A DNA stretch of 64,000 nucleotides from Psococerastis gibbosa (GCA_963971405.1 OZ020484.1:3100001-3164000); one strand, 5' to 3'. Shown: positions 12,180 to 24,265, counted from the stretch's first letter. A program made the numbers and translations. Notes: generated from the letters alone by a model not told the origin.

Positions 12180-12541
12180 TCTGACGAGAAAGGAATGAGT
12201 GAATATAAATAAAATCATTGGAGCCGTTCTTGAGAAATATTTTTTTGTAGAATTTTTTTTTGGTGATTTTTGAGAATAAAACCCCCGAAATTGAGTTTGT
12301 CCATAATATACTATCCAGAGATGTGATTTTTGTGAACCTACTTGCCAAATTTCATCCAAATCGACCGAGTAGTTTACCCGGAAAACGATGAACAGACAGA
12401 GCGTCAGACAGACATTTCTTAAAATACACTTTATAAATTTTGGTTTCTGGGACCTCAAAACGTGTAAACCCGTTGAAATCTCGGAATCGAATATTTTGAC
12501 CATCACAAAGCTTTCCTTATGCTACGCATACATTGGAAAGC
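12180..12541 (-). repeat. DINE-like repeat, copy E (5' part)
   Basis: Contains the GACAGAGCGTCAGACAGACA core and ends CATTGGAAAGCA. Abuts copy F in opposite orientation. Confidence 0.75.
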
Positions 12542-12982
12542 AAAACACAGTTTTTACGAAATGTCTGTCCGTCTGCCGCTCTGTCGCTCTGTCTGTCGCT
12601 CTGTCTGTCTGTTCGTCGATTTACGGGCAAACTACTCGGTCGATTTTGATGAAATTTGACTTGTATAGTAGATAGTTAGCTTTTCCCTTGATAGTTTGCT
12701 GGGAGAAAAAAAATTGAAACAACTCAATTTTAATGAAAAATGACTAAAAAACATTATTTCTACAGAACCTTTCAATCGATAATTTCTACCTTCAGGTAGG
12801 CAATGTTGTAGGTGTTGTTGTTGTGTTGATGCATGTTAGCCAAAGGCTAATTTGAGTTAAATAGAGTTAAAAACCAAACAGGTTGCATTCCCAAAAAGGA
12901 TTTGGTTTTGTGCAAAAAATTATTTTTCGAATACTAATTGACAAATTTGAAAGCATGCTCGAGATAACTAGGACCGGTTCTT
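12541..12982 (+). repeat. DINE-like repeat, copy F (rearranged)
   Basis: Begins at the GTTTTTACGAAATGTCTGTC core, loses the middle, and ends GATAACTAGGACCGGTTCTT. Together E and F form a head-to-head pair. Confidence 0.7.
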
Positions 12983-12999
12983 TATATTTTGTTACCACC

Positions 13000-13275
13000 A
13001 GAAGCAAACTATCAAGAGGAATGCGACCAATAGCGTTTTGTTAAAATTAACAACGACTCCAATACCGTATGTGTGAATTTAAAAGAAATCGTTGGAGCCA
13101 TTTCTGAGAAATAATTTTTTTAGACGTTTTTTAGAACAAAAGCCCATAAACTTGAGTTCCAAAGCCCCCCCAAAAAAAGTTTCTGAGGTATGATTTTTGT
13201 CTGGAAATCGATGAACAGACAGACAGACACAGCGACAGACAGACATTTCGTAAAAACCACTTTTTTGGGTTCATG
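13000..13275 (-). repeat. DINE-like repeat, copy G
   Basis: Partial copy: the AACTATCAAGAGGAATGCGA word, AGAAATCGTTGGAGCC, and the GACAGACAGACA core followed by CATTTCGTAAAAACCAC. Confidence 0.7.
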
Positions 13276-13299
13276 GGACCCCAAAACGTGTAAATTTAG

Positions 13300-13778
13300 A
13301 ATTTAGAAAAATAATTTTTTAGTCATTTATCATGAAAATTTAGTTATTTTTATTTTTTTACCCCCAGAAGCAAACTATCAAGGGGCCAGTGACCCCCACA
13401 TTTTATTAACATTAATAACGACTACAATATATGTGAATTTAAAAGAAATCGTTGGAGCCGTTTTTGAGATTTAATATTTTAGACGTTTTTTTGGAGTTGT
13501 CAGATAATAAAACCCTCCCAAATTGAGTTAGCCCAAAATAAAATAAAAAATGGTCCCGAGGTATGATTTTTCCTCAATTTCATCAAAATCGACCGAGTAG
13601 TTTGTCCAGAAATCGACGAACAGACAGAGCGCGACAAACAGACAGACATTTCGTAAAAACCACTTTTTTGGATTCCTGGTACCTCAAAACGTGTAAATCC
13701 ATTGAAATCTCGGAATCGAAAATTTTGATCATCACAAAGCTTTCCTTATACTACGTATAGGCCTAAATAGGAAAGCAA
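13300..13778 (-). repeat. DINE-like repeat, copy H
   Basis: 5' two-thirds in reverse: AAGCAAACTATCAAGGGGC, core with CAAACAGACAGACATTTCG, and end ATAGGAAAGCA at the subterminal inverted word. Confidence 0.75.
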
Positions 13779-14000
13779 AAAATATTTATTTGTAGGCCAT
13801 AAAATTACAAAATTACCAACAAACATTGTCCAATTACTTTTTTCCCGGCAAAAATTCTCATAAATACATTTCTACTTGTCACGTAAGGTCACCGCATTAA
13901 GTCCATTAAGAAATTCCGTCGGCCAGTTCATCAGCTACCAGCCTTCATAAGTCCAGCTCAAACACCCCCTTCAATAATAATGAGACTATCATGAAAGGTT

Positions 14001-14213
14001 AGGACCTGTTGAGTAGTGGTGCAGACTCCGACTTTCACCCTAAAGGTTGTTGGTTCGAGTCCCACACTGTCTACATTTTGGTTCGGAGGGCATGTAAAGC
14101 AGGGGGTCCCAGGTCATCCTAGTTATGTATGTGTATGTATATATTTATTATATGTTGAGTGTAAGAGAGGGCTTTATAGCCCTGACTCCGCTAGGTTGGC
14201 TTAGTAATATAAC
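14001..14213 (+). mobile_element. tRNA-derived SINE (family 1)
   Basis: The head has pol III promoter-like boxes (TTGAGTAGTGGTGCAGAC as box A, GGTTCGAGTCCC as box B). The body ends GGGCTTTATAGCCCTGACTC, CGCTAGGTTGGCTTAGTAAT. A second full copy lies at 24266-24488 and a tail at 34376-34432. Confidence 0.75.
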
Positions 14214-14286
14214 AACAAACAGTCAAGATTTATTTATTTATTATGAAATGAAGTGTAGGTTTGACATTAATTAATTTAATTTTCAG

Positions 14287-14455
14287 AAACAGCTCATTCG
14301 CGCTAACAAAAAAATGGGGCAATTTTTAAGAGATCTTGCCCCAAAATTTAGTACCATTGTTATCATCGGGCCTCCACCCATTCCGAAACTGGGGAAAGCT
14401 GGAGAAATGGTAAGACTTTGCCTTAATGAAGTCTGGACGCAATGGTCTGCAAAAG
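14287..14455 (+). CDS. Candidate orphan exon, function unknown
   Basis: Follows a good acceptor (TTAATTTTCAG) and ends at AAAAG|GTAGGT. Open for 56 codons: KQLIRANKKMGQFLRDLAPK, FSTIVIIGPPPIPKLGKAGE, MVRLCLNEVWTQWSAKG. Stops close the frame downstream (14512). The strand-turn pattern TIVIIGPPP resembles SGNH/GDSL hydrolases, but that is only an impression. It could be an exon of a gene outside the window or a transposon ORF piece. The nearest neighbours are repeats. Confidence 0.35.
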
Positions 14456-15599
14456 GTAGGTACCGTATACATAGGAGTGATAGGACAGTCATGAGTCACA
14501 ACATCTCGCAATAAACAGATTCAATTGCTGACAACCTACGCTTTCCCTCGGCCCTCAGCAGTTAGGCTAGTGTAATGTAGGTACATTCATTGAGTTAACA
14601 GGAAATAGGATACCCTACTAGGCCATTTTGCACAAAGTAAAATACTGCATCTCATAAAATACCGACATTTTTTTAACGCCTTCAAAAAACTGACTGTATG
14701 CAATGTGTGAAGATGTCGAACATTTCTTCTACTAGGCCTATATTATCCAATTTACTCCGTTATAATCTAGATATTTCTGAGAAATTTGACTTCCTGGGCT
14801 TACAAAAAGCGGGTAGTGGGTGTATCCGATTTGCACTTAATAGCTCGGTTGAATTTCTGATCATTCACTATCTCCTACTACTTTGCTCTAATAAATGGAC
14901 AGAAACGGCCTTTATCTCGTTAAAAGAAACATGTACTGCATATAGATTGCATTGTATATATTGCCTATATATACCCCCGTAGCTTTGGGATGCGGGATGT
15001 ATTATTCTGCAAGTTATTGTATTTTTGTAATACATGCTCGTTGTCCAGGGAATACTGGACAAGGAAAGGAAAAAAAATACATCTTCAATTTCCTGAATTT
15101 TCTAATTTTTCGCGCAATTTTTTAAATAAGAACCATAAGATCCTTTTCCTGACTATAACAACCACAAAAAAAAAACAAAAAAAATAGTGAAATCGGTCCA
15201 GCCGTTCGCACGTGATGCCGTGACATAGGGATTCATTTTTATATATCTTCTTAAATTGGGGAAATATGTTAATAGATTACGATATTTACATTAAACCGGT
15301 ACAGTAGTATAATGTGTGATAATCTTTATCCATATAAAGTAGATATTATAGAAATCGGAAGCAAATCATAGGCCATTTTTAACGTGAAACTTAAAGATAT
15401 CCACACTGTAGCCGGAATGGTTGGCCTAAATTGGATGATTTGTCGATAATTTGTTTACATTAGTAATAAACATGCAAAACTGAAAATTTACGAAACATTG
15501 TGGCTCCGAAAAAGTGGGAATATTTTTGATACTGCCTTCAACGATATATTAACGTATCATGTCGGTTAAAAATTGCAGGCTGTGGAATTTTTTTATTTT
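14456..15599. other. No gene recognised
   Basis: Small open frames only (for example 14698-14982), without splice sites or a recognisable family. Confidence 0.45.
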
Positions 15600-15990
15600 T
15601 ATGCAAGCCAACGGCCTTACTATGTTGAATCCATGAGAGCAGACCATGTTTCGAACTGCAGCAAACTTGGTAGTGTGCACAGCGTTGGCAGGGGAGCATG
15701 GTGGGACATTATTACGTTCTGAGACTATACGAGGTCGAGTCCTGGTCACCTCCGATTTAATCGTGTGACTTTACTATGTTCCCCAAGTGTTTCGGAATGC
15801 ACAATAATCAGGAGGTCCACCCTGTCAGTCAACTCCCCTTTCCCCCGAGGTGAAAGAGTCTGCCCTTAGGGTGCCTCAAGTTAATAAACAGACTCACTCC
15901 CCCGCCATGCTGACAGGGTTGCTTAAAAGCAGAAATGCTGAAAGCAGGCGTTGGAAACAACAACAACGACTTTATGCATGCTCCGCAGAG
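15600..15990. repeat. Dispersed repeat related to 60-235 and 620-790
   Basis: In reverse complement it matches the left end of the window (TTGACTGACAGGGTGGAC, AAGTCACACGATTA, GCAACCCTGTC). Both copies carry small open frames, but they do not agree with each other and I recognise no protein. Confidence 0.7.
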
Positions 15991-16309
15991 AGTACCCTTT
16001 TCCCGCATATAAGCGACTTTCCCGTCCCCTTTAAGTACCTAGCTGTAGTGAAACCGCTAGTCGAGAAGCAGAACTGGTTATACAGTTTTAAAGAGCAAGA
16101 ATAGTGGAAAGCAGCAAAGCGGTTTTAAATGTTTCTAATCCATTTTTCCCCGCGAAAATTGCCCCCATAAAACGCTTTCGTCAAAAATGGGCACGTTTAT
16201 ATTTTTTGAGTTATCCAGAAGCAGTCAGGCGTGGCATAGATGAGAGACTTGGAGGGAAAGTTGGCCAAAGGTTCAGCGAATACCGCTACGGCGCCTAGTT
16301 CTAGTTTTT

Positions 16310-17255
16310 TTTTACATTCCAATTTATACGTAGTAGCCTATAAGGAAAGCATTGTGATGGTCCAAATTTTCAATTCCGAGATTTCAACGGATTTATAAGT
16401 TTTGAGGTCCCAGGTGTTGGAAAATATATTTGTTTACAATTTAAAGCAGAAGAAGTGTCAGCAGAAAATAAAATATATTCATATTGTCGCTTTTGTCTGT
16501 GAATAAAAAAGAAAAAAAAAAGAATGTTTGTTTACACATTTTATATTAATATTTTTTTGGCAAAATTTGAAATCTTTTTAACATTAATATTTTATATCTT
16601 TTAAATTCTTGAACCCTGCTAAATAAAATGTTATTAAAATATAAAAGAATTACATATTGAATTACGAAATATTATTATTAATTAGATATAGCCTTTTTCT
16701 CAAGATATTAGAATCCACTCAACACCGGGAACCCAAAAAAGTGATTTTTACGCAATCTCTGTTTGTCTGTCGATCTGTCTGTCCGTCAGTTCATCCATTT
16801 CCGGGAAAACTACTCAGTCGATTTAGATGAAATTTTGCATTTTGCATTTTGCATACAAAAATCGTACCTCGGGGTCATTTCTTTTTTGGACTAACTCAAT
16901 TTGGGGGGGGGGGGGGGGTTTATTCTCAAAAAACTCCTAAAAACGTTTAAAAAAATTATTTCTCAAAAACGTCTCCAATTATTTCTTTTAAATTCACATA
17001 GGCCTATATTGTAGTCGCTATTAATGTTGATTGCGTGCCCTGCCATTATTGCTGTGTCGTAATGTGTTGGTCTGACCTATCTAGAATTAACCTCACCTCC
17101 AATGACGCCAGGTGGACAACCTCTCCCCCCCCCCCCCTCCCCGAGATACCCGAAATTTAGCTATAGGAAAATTATTTGTCATGGATTACTCATTTTCTCT
17201 ATCTACTAATTGATGAATTGGGAAGCATGTTCGAGAAAGCTCCGACCGGTTCTTG
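16310..17255 (+). repeat. DINE-like repeat, copy I (interrupted)
   Basis: Starts TTCCAATTTATACGTAGTAG and ends GAAGCATGTTCGAGAAAGCT, CCGACCGGTTCTT. It is split by the insertion 16412-16726 and lacks part of the middle. Confidence 0.75.
16412..16726. mobile_element. Short AT-rich insertion in a DINE-like copy
   Basis: Interrupts the DINE-like consensus GGTCCCAG|GAACCC. The insert starts GGTGTTGGA and ends TCCACTCAACACC (7-bp inverted ends). AT-rich, non-coding. Confidence 0.55.
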
Positions 17256-17612
17256 TAAAATGTGGAAAACCCCAATACTTAGTACGTCTTATATTTTCAA
17301 TTTACCCGCGGTTAAATGCAATATTATATATATATTATTATATTATATAATATAACCGTCGTAGTGATAACATTGCGATTTAGTCCGCATGTCCGCAATA
17401 TATATATATTATCTGCACCAAATCTAAATTCACCAATAAATTGAAGTTTGATGTGCCTACTCGATCACATTGGTAATATTCGAGTAGCACCATAACCTTT
17501 TTAAAATACACTAGATACAATTGAGTTCTCTAGAAAACAATTTACACTAAATAAGATCACAGTTGCCATAGCCCCCCCCCCTCCCCCGGAAAAATCCTGG
17601 CTACGGCCTTGA
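17255..17612. repeat. Element ending CCTGGCTACGGCCTTG
   Basis: Matches 19965-20245 in order (TAGTCCGCAT, ATATTATCTGC, CCAATAAATTGA, GTTTGATGTGC, GAAAACAATTTA) and ends in the same AATCCTGGCTACGGCCTTG word, itself shared with 8172-8190. This looks like the terminal repeat of a hAT-type family. Confidence 0.55.
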
Positions 17613-17839
17613 GGTCCTAAATCATTCGAAGTCCAAAACTATCAAACGCTTTAAAGTTTTGTGAGTTTGTGATTCCGTGAAAGGGGAAGCCTATCCATAA
17701 AAAATATCATTACAAAAAAAAAACTGATAATGTCTACTTGGTTTTCCCCCCGCCATCATTCCAAAACTCGACTTTACTTTACGCCTCTGGTAAGAGCTAC
17801 ACTAGAGGCATAAACTAGCCTATAGATTAGGGGCATGCA

Positions 17840-18245
17840 TAATAAAGTCTCGAAGAATATCAGCGGGGCCGTGGGCACCCATGGTGTTTACGCCCAGACC
17901 CATCGATCTGCTGATTAGTGGACTTTCAGAGTTCCAGGCTTTTGTATAGAAATTCTTCGATGCTTGTATCACAGATATCACAGAGTCTCGCACTGCGGGG
18001 ATTGGAGATTGGAATGTTTTTGAGCATTCGAGCTGTCGAAACCCAGGGAGGGGGCCGTAGGGTTTCGGCGCAGGGGAGTGTTTTGCAGGCTGTCAACTTG
18101 CTTGCATCGTGCGTGACCCATGGCGCCCCATACAGGGCGTCCATACATGATGACTGGGCGAAGGATGGTATGGTGTCCATTCCATGTTTATGTACTTGCA
18201 CTAACAAGCATGGGTGCAAAAATTGGGTGAGACCACCCAAAAATT
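17840..18245 (-). mobile_element. Jockey-like LINE fragment (RT thumb), frameshifted
   Basis: The minus strand reads HTILRPVIMYGRPVWGAMGH in one frame and then, after a shift, APPWVSTARMLKNIPIS-like sequence (actual PPWVSTARMLKNIPISNPRS). This matches the RT-thumb pattern of Jockey-type LINEs (LRPVxxYGxPVW ... APWxVxNxxxxxxLxIP). No complete domain remains. Confidence 0.65.
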
Positions 18246-18261
18246 AACACCCTCCAGGGGC

Positions 18262-18622
18262 GCCCGTAACATTAATAACGACTACGATATATGTGAATTT
18301 TAAAGAAATCGTTGGAGACGTTTTTGAGAAATATTTTTTTAGACGTTTTTTTGGAGTTTTTTGAGAATAAACCCCCCCCCCCCCCCCCCCAATTAAGTTA
18401 GCCCCATCCGAGGTATGATTTTTGTGAACCCACATGCCAAATTTCATCAAAATCGACCGAGTAGTTTGCCCGGAAATCAACGCACAGACGGACATTTCGT
18501 AAAAACCACTTTTTTGGGTTCCTGGTACCTCAAAACGTGTAAATCCGTTGAAATCTTGGAATCGAAAATTTGGACCATCACAAACCTTTCCTTATACTGC
18601 GTATAAATTGGAAAGCAATAAA
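18262..18622 (-). repeat. DINE-like repeat, copy J (5' part)
   Basis: Ends with the subterminal word TAAATTGGAAAGCAA. It carries a long C run (18370-18390) in place of the consensus G run. Confidence 0.75.
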
Positions 18623-18776
18623 AGAAGCTGTTAAATAGGAATAAACCACATTTAAATTATATTTTAACGTTTGTCAGCAATTCTCCTTTGTTGGACTTGG
18701 TAGAATAAAGATCGTACATAACATGTAATGTGTTTATGTTTTATAACGTGACTTCTTTCTTATTATAAATCATGTG

Positions 18777-18846
18777 ACTCATTGTTAAAATTAACTTTGT
18801 GTAGTTTTACGAATAAAACTACACAAAGTTAATTTTAACAATGAGT
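18777..18846. repeat. Perfect 33-bp hairpin
   Basis: Left arm 18777-18809 (ACTCATTGTTAAAATTAACT...), loop CGAA (18810-18813), right arm 18814-18846 (...AGTTAATTTTAACAATGAGT). All 33 positions pair. TATAAATCATGTGA lies just before it (18763-18776) and again at 18889-18902. Confidence 0.95.
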
Positions 18847-19964
18847 GACAGCAAGTTTTACAAAGTTACTAAGGAGACCATTATGTTTATAAATCATGTG
18901 AAACTAATCTTTAAATGAGATTATGTTGTATGTAATTAAACAAACTGCAAGCTTCTAGGTTTATTTTTATGCCAGACCCGCTCCCGGACCCGGGCCTAGG
19001 CGCGAAATGCACCCCTGGAAACATTCCAGTTTCCTATGAGTATGAAGCACTCTAAAAAAAACTCTGATAGTAATGAAGACTGGAAATAATGGAATTAGTT
19101 AAATCGGAAATTAAATGAACTAAAAAAACTTTGAAAAAGCGCCAAAATTTGCATGTGACATGACTTTTTGGGTACAACTTGAATTTTTGGCTCTCTTTAG
19201 ACTTTTCAAAGGTGAAATTTCAAGGAAACAAAGGAAAGATAGGCTTTCTCCACTTTAGAAGACAGAAGTACGCTTCAATCCTTGACCACTACAGTTTTCA
19301 AGGCATTCACTGTAGGATTTACCTATAGCAATGGTGCTCTCAATTTAGGTACCTACCATACTGTGCCATTTTATGGTTCGTATGATAATGTGCAATATAT
19401 GGGCAGGTTACTACTTTACTAGTAAGAAGGAGGGCAGGGGCACATTTCGGACGATTTTTGTGAACTTTGTTCTAAAAAACTACTCCAATGATTTTTAGGA
19501 CCCGAAAAAACTGATAAGAAATGAATTTGCAAAGATTAGAGAAGCAAAAATGAAAGACAGACATAAAATGGCTTCAGCGATGGGAACCAGGCTCGATCCA
19601 TGGCTGCAGCCCCCCCCCCCTCCGAAATTAAAAATTGGGAATTAAATAAATTTAGTACGGTAACATATGATTATACGTCTTCCTCTTTAAATAAAATTAT
19701 AAACTTTACTGTAGTTAAAATCGCAAAATCCCACTATGTTGGGCCAATTTTTTGGAGACGTTTCCTCCGGAGGAGACCCCCGGGCCCCCTGTTCGCAGTG
19801 ATACGACTAGGAATTCTTTTATAAGTGTTGTAAAGTCTATATATAACCTACCTACTTTACTGCTGTTAAAATGCGTAAAACCCCACTATTTTGATCTTAT
19901 TTTTCAAATTTTTCCCCCGGGGGAGACCCCCCGGGCCCCCCTCTTTCATTTATATGCAAGCCAT
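18847..19964. other. No gene recognised
   Basis: Two CCCCCGGGGGAGACCCCC-type units at 19760-19930. Otherwise featureless. Confidence 0.5.
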
Positions 19965-20245
19965 TATTATTTCCATACTATTAACACCGTTGTACCGATT
20001 ACATTGAGGTATAGTCCGCATTTCGGAAAAATATTATCTGCCGCGTGCCCGCACAACAGCTATAAATCCGCCAATAAATTGACGTTTGATGTGCTTATGC
20101 TATCATGTATACGAGCTGGCAACACCATAACTTCTAAAAAATACATTACATACATTTAAGTGCCCGAGAAAACAATTTATACCAAATAGAATTACAGTCG
20201 CAACGGCCATCCCCGAAAAAAATCCTGGTTACGGCCTTGGCTCGA
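19965..20245. repeat. Element ending CCTGGTTACGGCCTTG
   Basis: Second copy of the 17255-17612 family. A CCCGGGGGAGACCCCCCGGG unit precedes it. Confidence 0.55.
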
Positions 20246-22814
20246 ACTGATAGTCCTATGGCAGAGGCATTAAAATAAGAATATGTCTTCGAGGGCGCAA
20301 ATTCTTCACCTTGCCACCAGCGAACAACAAGCCCAACAACAACCAACCCCATAAAGTACCTCGGCCCAGGCCTGCCGCCGCTCCTGCAACCACCCGCTTT
20401 TTAGCATTATATTTATTTATGTTGCTTGATAGTCGATAGACCAGAAGACAGGGGGTCCCAACTCCCAATACTCCCATGAGAGCGTCTCACTTAAGTCTTA
20501 TACCTGCATACCGGCCGTAGGGTCCATTTGTTATAGTAGGGTCGTAAACAACCTGCTCGACAATGGGCCAGATAGAAATGTTTGTTCAAAAATGAATGCT
20601 ATTCCTTTGTTGCAGAAAATGCATTATCGCGTCGTAACCCACGCACATCATTTTTTTCCTCAAAGCCTTGGTGGTCCAGAAGTGTTTTCTGGAGTGGTGC
20701 TTATGGAAAGGGTCAGTTTGGAGTTTGGTCTTGGACAGTCAACTTGTTGAGTCTAAAATCAATCTCTACTAAACGCCGAAACTGTTCCTGTGTACTAAAT
20801 AAACTGTGTATGTAACTATTTATAAACTGTGTAGAGTGTAGAGTAGAGTAGAGTGTGAAGAAAGAAAGAAGAAAGAAAGAAGAGAACTTGGACCGTAGAC
20901 GGTAGAGGCCTGGACGACAAATTCTTATTCAAACTCTGTTAAGGTAAGTTTACAACTTTACTATTCGTATTTCGTACTGTGTGCACCCCCTCACCTACGC
21001 TATCAATTTGAAAACGGTGTAATAATATTGTAAAATTATTAATCGGATCGGGACTTGCTGTGGCTAAAATACGACTATGCTTATTTCTATTTCTGCGCCC
21101 ACGTCTCAAGCCTACAGTTTATAACGTATAATGCAGTAAGCTATACTGAATTCAGCCAGACTTTAGATACCGCGCCTAAACAAAAATCCCTTTTGGTTCT
21201 CGCCGATCAGATGTAGGAAGTTTCCGCAGACCCTGCTTTTCCTCTACGCTATGTATGTAATAAAAAATGATAAATACATCTTGGACTCTTTGGAGCCAAA
21301 TGGACTATAGTTGTACATCTGTCGTTATACGGATCAACGTGCGCTTTTGGTAAAATGTTTGATTTGTTGCCTCTTGTATTGAGGGAGCAACAATGCTAAA
21401 AAATTTGGAAACATTTTGTAATATAGATGGGGAAGTGTGTAAGTCTACGTAAAGTAAATCTATATCAGTGAGGGGGAAGTGTGTACTGTGTAAGTCTACG
21501 TATAGTACATCTCAGTGATGCGGGATTGCGGTCTATTCTCTTCAGTAGCCAGTAGCCCAGCGTAGATAATTTTTTTAAGACATCAAATTATAGTATAATT
21601 AAACCCATTTGAATTAGAAGATAATATGACAGAAATTAAAGGAAAATTAATTACGGGCGATCTGAGTTCGGGAAGTAGGTAGGGGTGGGTTTTTAAGGGT
21701 GAAATACGGTACATCTTCACTTCAGGCAAAACTACAAGTCCTATGGGAAAACGTCAAACATCAAAAAAGTAGGTAATACGAAGATGTACAACTTTATAGT
21801 GATTACGCTTTTTTCCCATAACGTCAAATTTTATGATCAAATGCGAAAAGCAACGGTTTTGGTTGTTTATTTTTAACATTAACAAAAAAACATTTTTCTA
21901 CGTGAAAATTAGGGAAAACTTGATTTTATTTATGTTTTAAATACTCATTTTTTGACAATTTATTCCACTATAAATTATATGGAAAAAGCACCCAAATTTT
22001 CAATCGAAAAATCTCAAGTCAATTCAATTTTTTTTAAAAAACTAGGTGAGCATTTTGTTTGTTGAAATCTGTACTTTCCGATGGTATAAAAAAACAATAT
22101 GCACCACTGTGCAAAATTTTCAAAAAAAATGCAAAAAACGAAATCTAAAAATGAGGACTTATAATATTTGAAATATAGTCCGGTCAATTTAGTTAATTTT
22201 GGCCCTATGTGTGTCAATCAGCTCTAAAATAAAAATAGTAATATTTTCGTTATATAACACCAAAAAATAATTAAAATCGCATATTTTAGTACAATATTAA
22301 GTGCGAATTATTGTAATTTCGGATGACTAAATTGCCCGACTATATTTTAAATATAAAGGAGTCTGCCCACTACACCGTATCATACCATGACTGTAATAGG
22401 AACGTGTCAGGCAAAGAAATATTCTTTGTATAGAAAAGCATGACACTACGCCCACTAGACCGTTTAAAGACATCTTTTCTCGATTCAATTTTTGACGTGA
22501 CAGACTGACAGCGTCTAATAAAGCTGATGATGAGCCGTGATGTTCATCCGTAAAGCGGGTCCATATCGCGATTTTTTATAATTTTTTTATAATTACTTTC
22601 TTACCTTTCTACTGAATTGATAATTAATTAATTTTAATATGAAAAAACATTCTTTTTTCGTATAAATGTTGATACCTACTGTCACAAAAAAATAAACATG
22701 AATCCTGTGCAAAAATTATTGAAACAAGTTGATGATAAGTAATGTTCTAAAAAAAAGTTCTCATTAAAAAACTTATTTTGTCTTATTGGGAATATTATTT
22801 TTAAGTTATAGAAA
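20246..22814. other. No gene recognised
   Basis: GTAGAGT and GAAAGAA short repeats at 20827-20885, the dispersed repeat at 21180-21290, and otherwise AT-rich DNA. Confidence 0.5.
21180..21290 (+). repeat. Dispersed repeat, empty-site copy
   Basis: TCGCCGATCAGATGTAGGAA, TTCCGCAGACCCTGCTTTTC, CTCTACGCTATGTATGTAAT. Matches 22815-22889 + 23243-23270 and, more loosely, 50885-51040. Confidence 0.65.
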
Positions 22815-22889
22815 AAAAATCCCTTTCGGCTCAGGCCGATCAGGAGTAGGGAGATTCCGCAGACCCTTCTTTTCCTTTCCTCTACGCTA

Positions 22890-23234
22890 CAAGCACGTAG
22901 CCAAGATTTTATTATTGGGGGGGGGGGGGGGGTCGGCGGGGCTGTCCCCCGTATAATTTTAAAAATTTAAATGCAAAAACACAGTTTTAGTGTTTTTAGA
23001 GGGAGAAAAAAAATTACAGGTGAAACATTAAACTGAGCAATGCAAGGATAAAAAAGTGTGATCTCTTACAAACACAGAATATTGAATGTAGCAATTACTT
23101 TTATTTATAAATCAGCTCCATAATAATGCATACAAAAAACTCATTTCACTCACTTACAATAATCTCATTTTTGTTACATTTCGGGGGGGGGGGGGGCTTC
23201 AGCCCCCAAGGCCCCCTCCCTGGCTATGTGCCTG
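22890..23234. mobile_element. hAT-type MITE in a dispersed host repeat
   Basis: Starts CAAGCACGTAGCCAAG and ends CCTGGCTATGTGCCTG (inverted, 13 of 16), flanked by exact CTACGCTA (22882-22889, 23235-23242). The uninterrupted host repeat is seen at 21195-21270, giving the empty site. The interior holds two G runs. Confidence 0.8.
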
Positions 23235-23659
23235 CTACGCTATATGTACTATGTTATAAAAAATAAAGAATACTTCATTATTTTCCCGACCACAACATCA
23301 ACACACAAAACACTCTTGTGTTCCAAACAATGACGACTACAAACGTTTACTTATTAAATTGTTTTCACTTTGACTGAATGCTATGGCAGATTTTTCGTAA
23401 AAAGTGGTGACTACTATTATCGTAGATAATAATACGGACTTTAAGTCAGATCTTAATTTATTCCTCTGCGACCAATATTAACTGAGATATGAATTATACA
23501 AGGTTTCAATCGGCCGCCATCTTGTAACTAAATGGTGGATCTAGCTGGTTAACGAACTCGATCAAGACACTTGTGTGATCAATTTTTGTACCAAGTTTCA
23601 CAAACATACATCTGATAATATTTACGGAAGTTAGCGTTTCCTAAAATCGATATACAAAT

Positions 23660-23704
23660 GTATATATATACACATATACAGTATATACAGTATATATATA
23701 TATA
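23660..23704 (+). repeat. (TA)n / TATACA microsatellite
   Basis: Alternating TA and TATACAGT units. A similar tract is at 43769-43800. Confidence 0.85.
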
Positions 23705-23819
23705 ACATTTTCAACGGAGGGTGGTTTTAGGCTCAGTGGGTCATGAAATGAAAAGTTGTGAAGAAACTTTCGACCATTGGTCGCCATCTCAATAGGTAGA
23801 AGAATCTCCCTAAAATTCT

Positions 23820-24258
23820 ATTAACATTTCAACCTGCTTCTAATACATTTTTTAAACGATATTTTGGACGCGCCTGGGAATCAGGCAATGTCAAGGCCCC
23901 GACTGGCGACTAAATCGTCTGACTTCTTTGTTTTTGTATTCCATAAACATTGTAGACTCCACTTGTTTGGACCTACCGTACATGCCTCCACGAGGTAATT
24001 TGCTTCGTTTTACACGGAATGGAAGAGTGTTTTTCCTAAATATTTTGTAAACACCATCGGGTACAGTTTCCAAATCTGGATGTTTTTGCTCTGTAGTGAC
24101 AACGCGGGGGTAAGGGACAAAGCCCCCTTTAAATGCGTATAAAATGTGACTGATGTCCCTATTACCTATAATTGGTGTAGTACATAACAAAGCAAAAGTT
24201 TTTCCGATAATTCCTGGTACCGCTTGTGAGTGCCATTAATTAAGTTTGTAATCCCAAA
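23820..24258 (-). repeat. Decayed repeat, left part (continues at 26132-26240)
   Basis: Same repeat as 9760-10200. After the nested insertions it resumes at 26132 with GCGATTTGGTCTGATAACAT and ATGTTTAGCTTAGCAATAGG. An open stretch of 99 codons (24190-23891, minus) shares the peptide pattern of the other copies. Confidence 0.7.
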
Positions 24259-24265
24259 ATCTCAT

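Noticed and set aside
15850..16298. Two adjacent frames (84 and 64 codons) as a small gene
   Set aside because: They overlap a dispersed repeat shared with the left end of the window, and the related copy does not keep the frames.
20256..20477. Gly/Leu-rich minus-strand frame as a membrane protein
   Set aside because: Composition follows a local GC-rich repeat; no start context, splice sites or conserved motif.
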